Shown one piece after another: positions 58,081-60,000 of a DNA stretch of 60,000 nucleotides. A program made the translations under genes and the position numbers. A model generated the notes under the pieces. It had not been told where the DNA came from. It did not search any database and saw only the letters and a program-made list of their open reading frames with translations. The stretch lies in NCBI RefSeq assembly GCF_963678635.1, contig NC_087065.1, forward strand, positions 11,927,579 to 11,987,578, read 5' to 3'. The first letter of the stretch is position 1. Every line of letters begins with the position of its first letter. Origin of the DNA: Symsagittifera roscoffensis (Eukaryota; Xenacoelomorpha; Acoela; Convolutidae).

Positions 58081-58905
58081 ATTCAAATACAATCGTCTGG
58101 TTTTTGAAAAAAAATTTTGATACACGCTAATTGAAACTGAAGTTATGACTCTGAATGATGAGTTTTTTTCATCAAAGACAGCTTTAACAGGGGGCAAATC
58201 TTACATTTTTATGGATGTTTTTCAAATTTATACGTCAATCAAATAGGTGCTTAGAGCTAACTTATTTCTTTCTAAATTTGCCCTTTTATTAAAAATTTTC
58301 TTTTAAATAGTTGAAACAGACATGGTGATAAATAATAAACAGACGATTCTATTTTAATGGGTAAAATGTTGGTTGTTTTTTTTACAAAAAAAACGGTGAA
58401 TTAAGACATGTTTTTTTGCCCCTTTTAATCGATACTTCATTTTTGATTTAATGGGCTGATTTGTATTTTCTCATATTGAAAAACACACGCACAATTTGAT
58501 CAGGCCATGAAAGATCAGACTACAAATTAAAGACATGTTAAATGTGGTGGTCGCATCGTTAATTTTTATCTTCCTCACCTAAGTGGAAACTTCGGAACAT
58601 CTCAACACATTTATAAATCATAAACCATTATAGCCGAGGCACCTTAAGACAAAAGCAGGCCGCTAAGTTAAAACATGTTTTTGCCAGAGTTTTTATGTTT
58701 CACGCAACGAAGTTGAAAAAGCGTTATAATTGGTATTCTGAAGTTTTCACGTCTCGGTGATCGAGAGTAAATTGGTTTGAAAAGTGAAGCAGGTGATTTG
58801 TTTCAGTCTTATAATTATTAATCACCCCACTGGTTAGATGGTACTTGTTAGCTGTGTAGAATCATCAATTCTGTTCAATAAATTCTCGCGATAGTAAATC
58901 GAGAG

Positions 58906-59151
58906 ATGATGGCAAATAAAACATCAGAATTTGAACAACTTTCGAGGACTTTTGACTGCTCTTTTGAAAATGAGAAATTAAATGTGAGAAGTCTGTTGAT
59001 TAATTCTTTTCATCTGCCATCTCAGCTGAGAGGCAGAAAATTAATGGACCGCGAGAACTCTTCGCTAAGCCATGACGATAACCACACCACAGCCAGACTA
59101 AAAGTACAACACCTGAATCGAAAACTAATGAAAATGGTGCGAATCTTCTGA
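58906..59151 (+). CDS. Possible first coding exon of an unrecognised gene
   Basis: An open frame of 81 codons starting ATGATGGCAAATAAA, with a mixed, hydrophilic protein (for example FEQLSRTFDCSFENEKLN and RLKVQHLNRKLMKM). Its codon content looks less random than most open frames nearby. A weak donor-like GTGCGA follows AAAATG near the end, so the gene could continue beyond the window. I recognise no domain. It may equally be a chance frame. Confidence 0.25.
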   Translation: MMANKTSEFEQLSRTFDCSFENEKLNVRSLLINSFHLPSQLRGRKLMDRENSSLSHDDNHTTARLKVQHLNRKLMKMVRIF

Positions 59152-59923
59152 CAATTGTACGTGTGGTGGTTATCAAACCTGTAATTATCAACAGCGCCGC
59201 AAGCTGTGAAACGTGCATCGACTACATCTTGGTTGATTAATTTTTATGGCTCGGAGATAAAATTTATTAAAAAGCAATAAAACTGTGAAGCTAAGATGAG
59301 ATGAACCGTACCTTAATTGGTATTCTACGATGATTTACCACTCGCTGTTTGAAAAAATTACTTAACCATTGTGTCTTGAAATCTAGAAATAAATCAAACC
59401 GACACATGGTTGCATACTTCAGGCGCAAAATTCTGAGCTACTGGGAAAAATTTGAACGCAAATTGAACACCACCTCAAAGGAGCGGCAAAATTTTTGATA
59501 TGTTTCCTCCATTTTTTTCTACATTTTCTTATAGGAACTTTGTTAATTAGGAATTACAATTATAGAAATTCAACAGTTGAGAATCAGACCGAATAATTGT
59601 CTTAAAATCGACAATAAGACGATTGTTCAGACTAGTCAAAAGATCTTCAACGAGCAGTTTTAAGAGCACTTAATAATTTTGCCATATACAATTGGACAAG
59701 CCATCCGTCGTGTTCTGTCAAGAGAAGCTCGCTGGTATCTTACTTGAAAAAGCCGCAAAAAGCTATATTTCACAGCCTTGTTGAAGCGAATTCTTTCAGC
59801 AAGGAATTCATTCTTCGGGGTTTGTGTGCGCGGTTCGTCTTTTCCGCTAATGTTCGTTGAGCATTTAAAGAAAAATATGTTTTCGGTTTTCACTCGAGCT
59901 AAAGAACGAAAAATTTTTCACGT

Positions 59924-60000
59924 CAGTAGCGGATTTGGATTTAGGGGCGGGGGGACGCCCCTTCCTCAGAGATTTGACCTCTGCTGACCCAAAGGGTCCC
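59924..60000 (+). mobile_element. hAT-like MITE, family 1, left end cut by the window
   Basis: GCGGATTTGGATTTAGGGGC, then GACGCCCC...CTCAGAGATTTGACC and CTGACCCAAAGGGTCCC, follows the first 75 bases of the copy at 36790. The element runs off the window, so its completeness is unknown. Confidence 0.75.

Larger units (their letters stand above)
50873..58905. other. Long AT-rich stretch without a recognisable gene
   Basis: T-rich and A-rich runs, repeat families 5 and 6, and a C-rich patch at about 55520. A 64-codon minus-strand frame at 56086-56280 is less AT-rich than its surroundings but unrecognised. Exons of genes extending beyond the window could be missed. Confidence 0.45.

Overview
The window is animal nuclear DNA, not bacterial. 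It is AT-rich, its genes are split by introns with GT/GC...AG borders, and repeats of several ages fill most of the rest. Three host genes can be read: a nuclear receptor of the NR2E group, PYM (partner of Y14 and Mago), and CCDC96/CFAP184, an axonemal coiled-coil protein. This set, together with CR1-like and RT-plus-nuclease retroelements and hAT-like MITEs, points to an invertebrate metazoan with motile cilia or flagella. I cannot name the phylum.

Layout. 1-8 kb: no gene; a fold-back element built on ATAATCGATT arrays (1494-2388), a 30-bp tandem repeat, degenerate TAATC-rich DNA. 8.2-14.8 kb, minus strand: the nuclear receptor in seven coding exons, joined in phase to a 635-residue protein, starting from a 4-base coding exon (ATGG). 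Its introns carry at least four MITE copies plus other repeats. 15-18.3 kb: no gene. 18.4-27.0 kb: a cluster of four dead copies or fragments of one retroelement superfamily (reverse transcriptase followed by a Cys/His motif and a PD-(D/E)XK-like domain), including two long copies of different lineages placed head to head at about 24.6 kb. 28.2-30.2 kb: an ORF1-like remnant and a roughly 165-bp tandem array with a recurring hairpin. 32.2-40.2 kb: several tRNA-derived SINE-like heads. 34.2-35.0 kb, plus strand: PYM. 37.6-44.6 kb, plus strand: CCDC96/CFAP184 in eleven coding exons (587 residues), with two introns that appear to use GC donors and one intron largely made of an antisense CR1-like reverse-transcriptase remnant. 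44.6-60 kb: no convincing gene except a possible first exon at 58.9 kb; dispersed and tandem repeats, one complete MITE at 50.4 kb and the start of another at the window end.

The three host genes do not form a pathway. They are a transcription factor, a ribosome-associated exon-junction-complex recycling factor and a ciliary structural protein. No coherent undescribed multi-gene system was found. What stands out is the repeat biology (precise 8-bp target duplications, an empty-site paralogue next to a MITE, fold-back and hairpin repeats) and the splice structure of the host genes.
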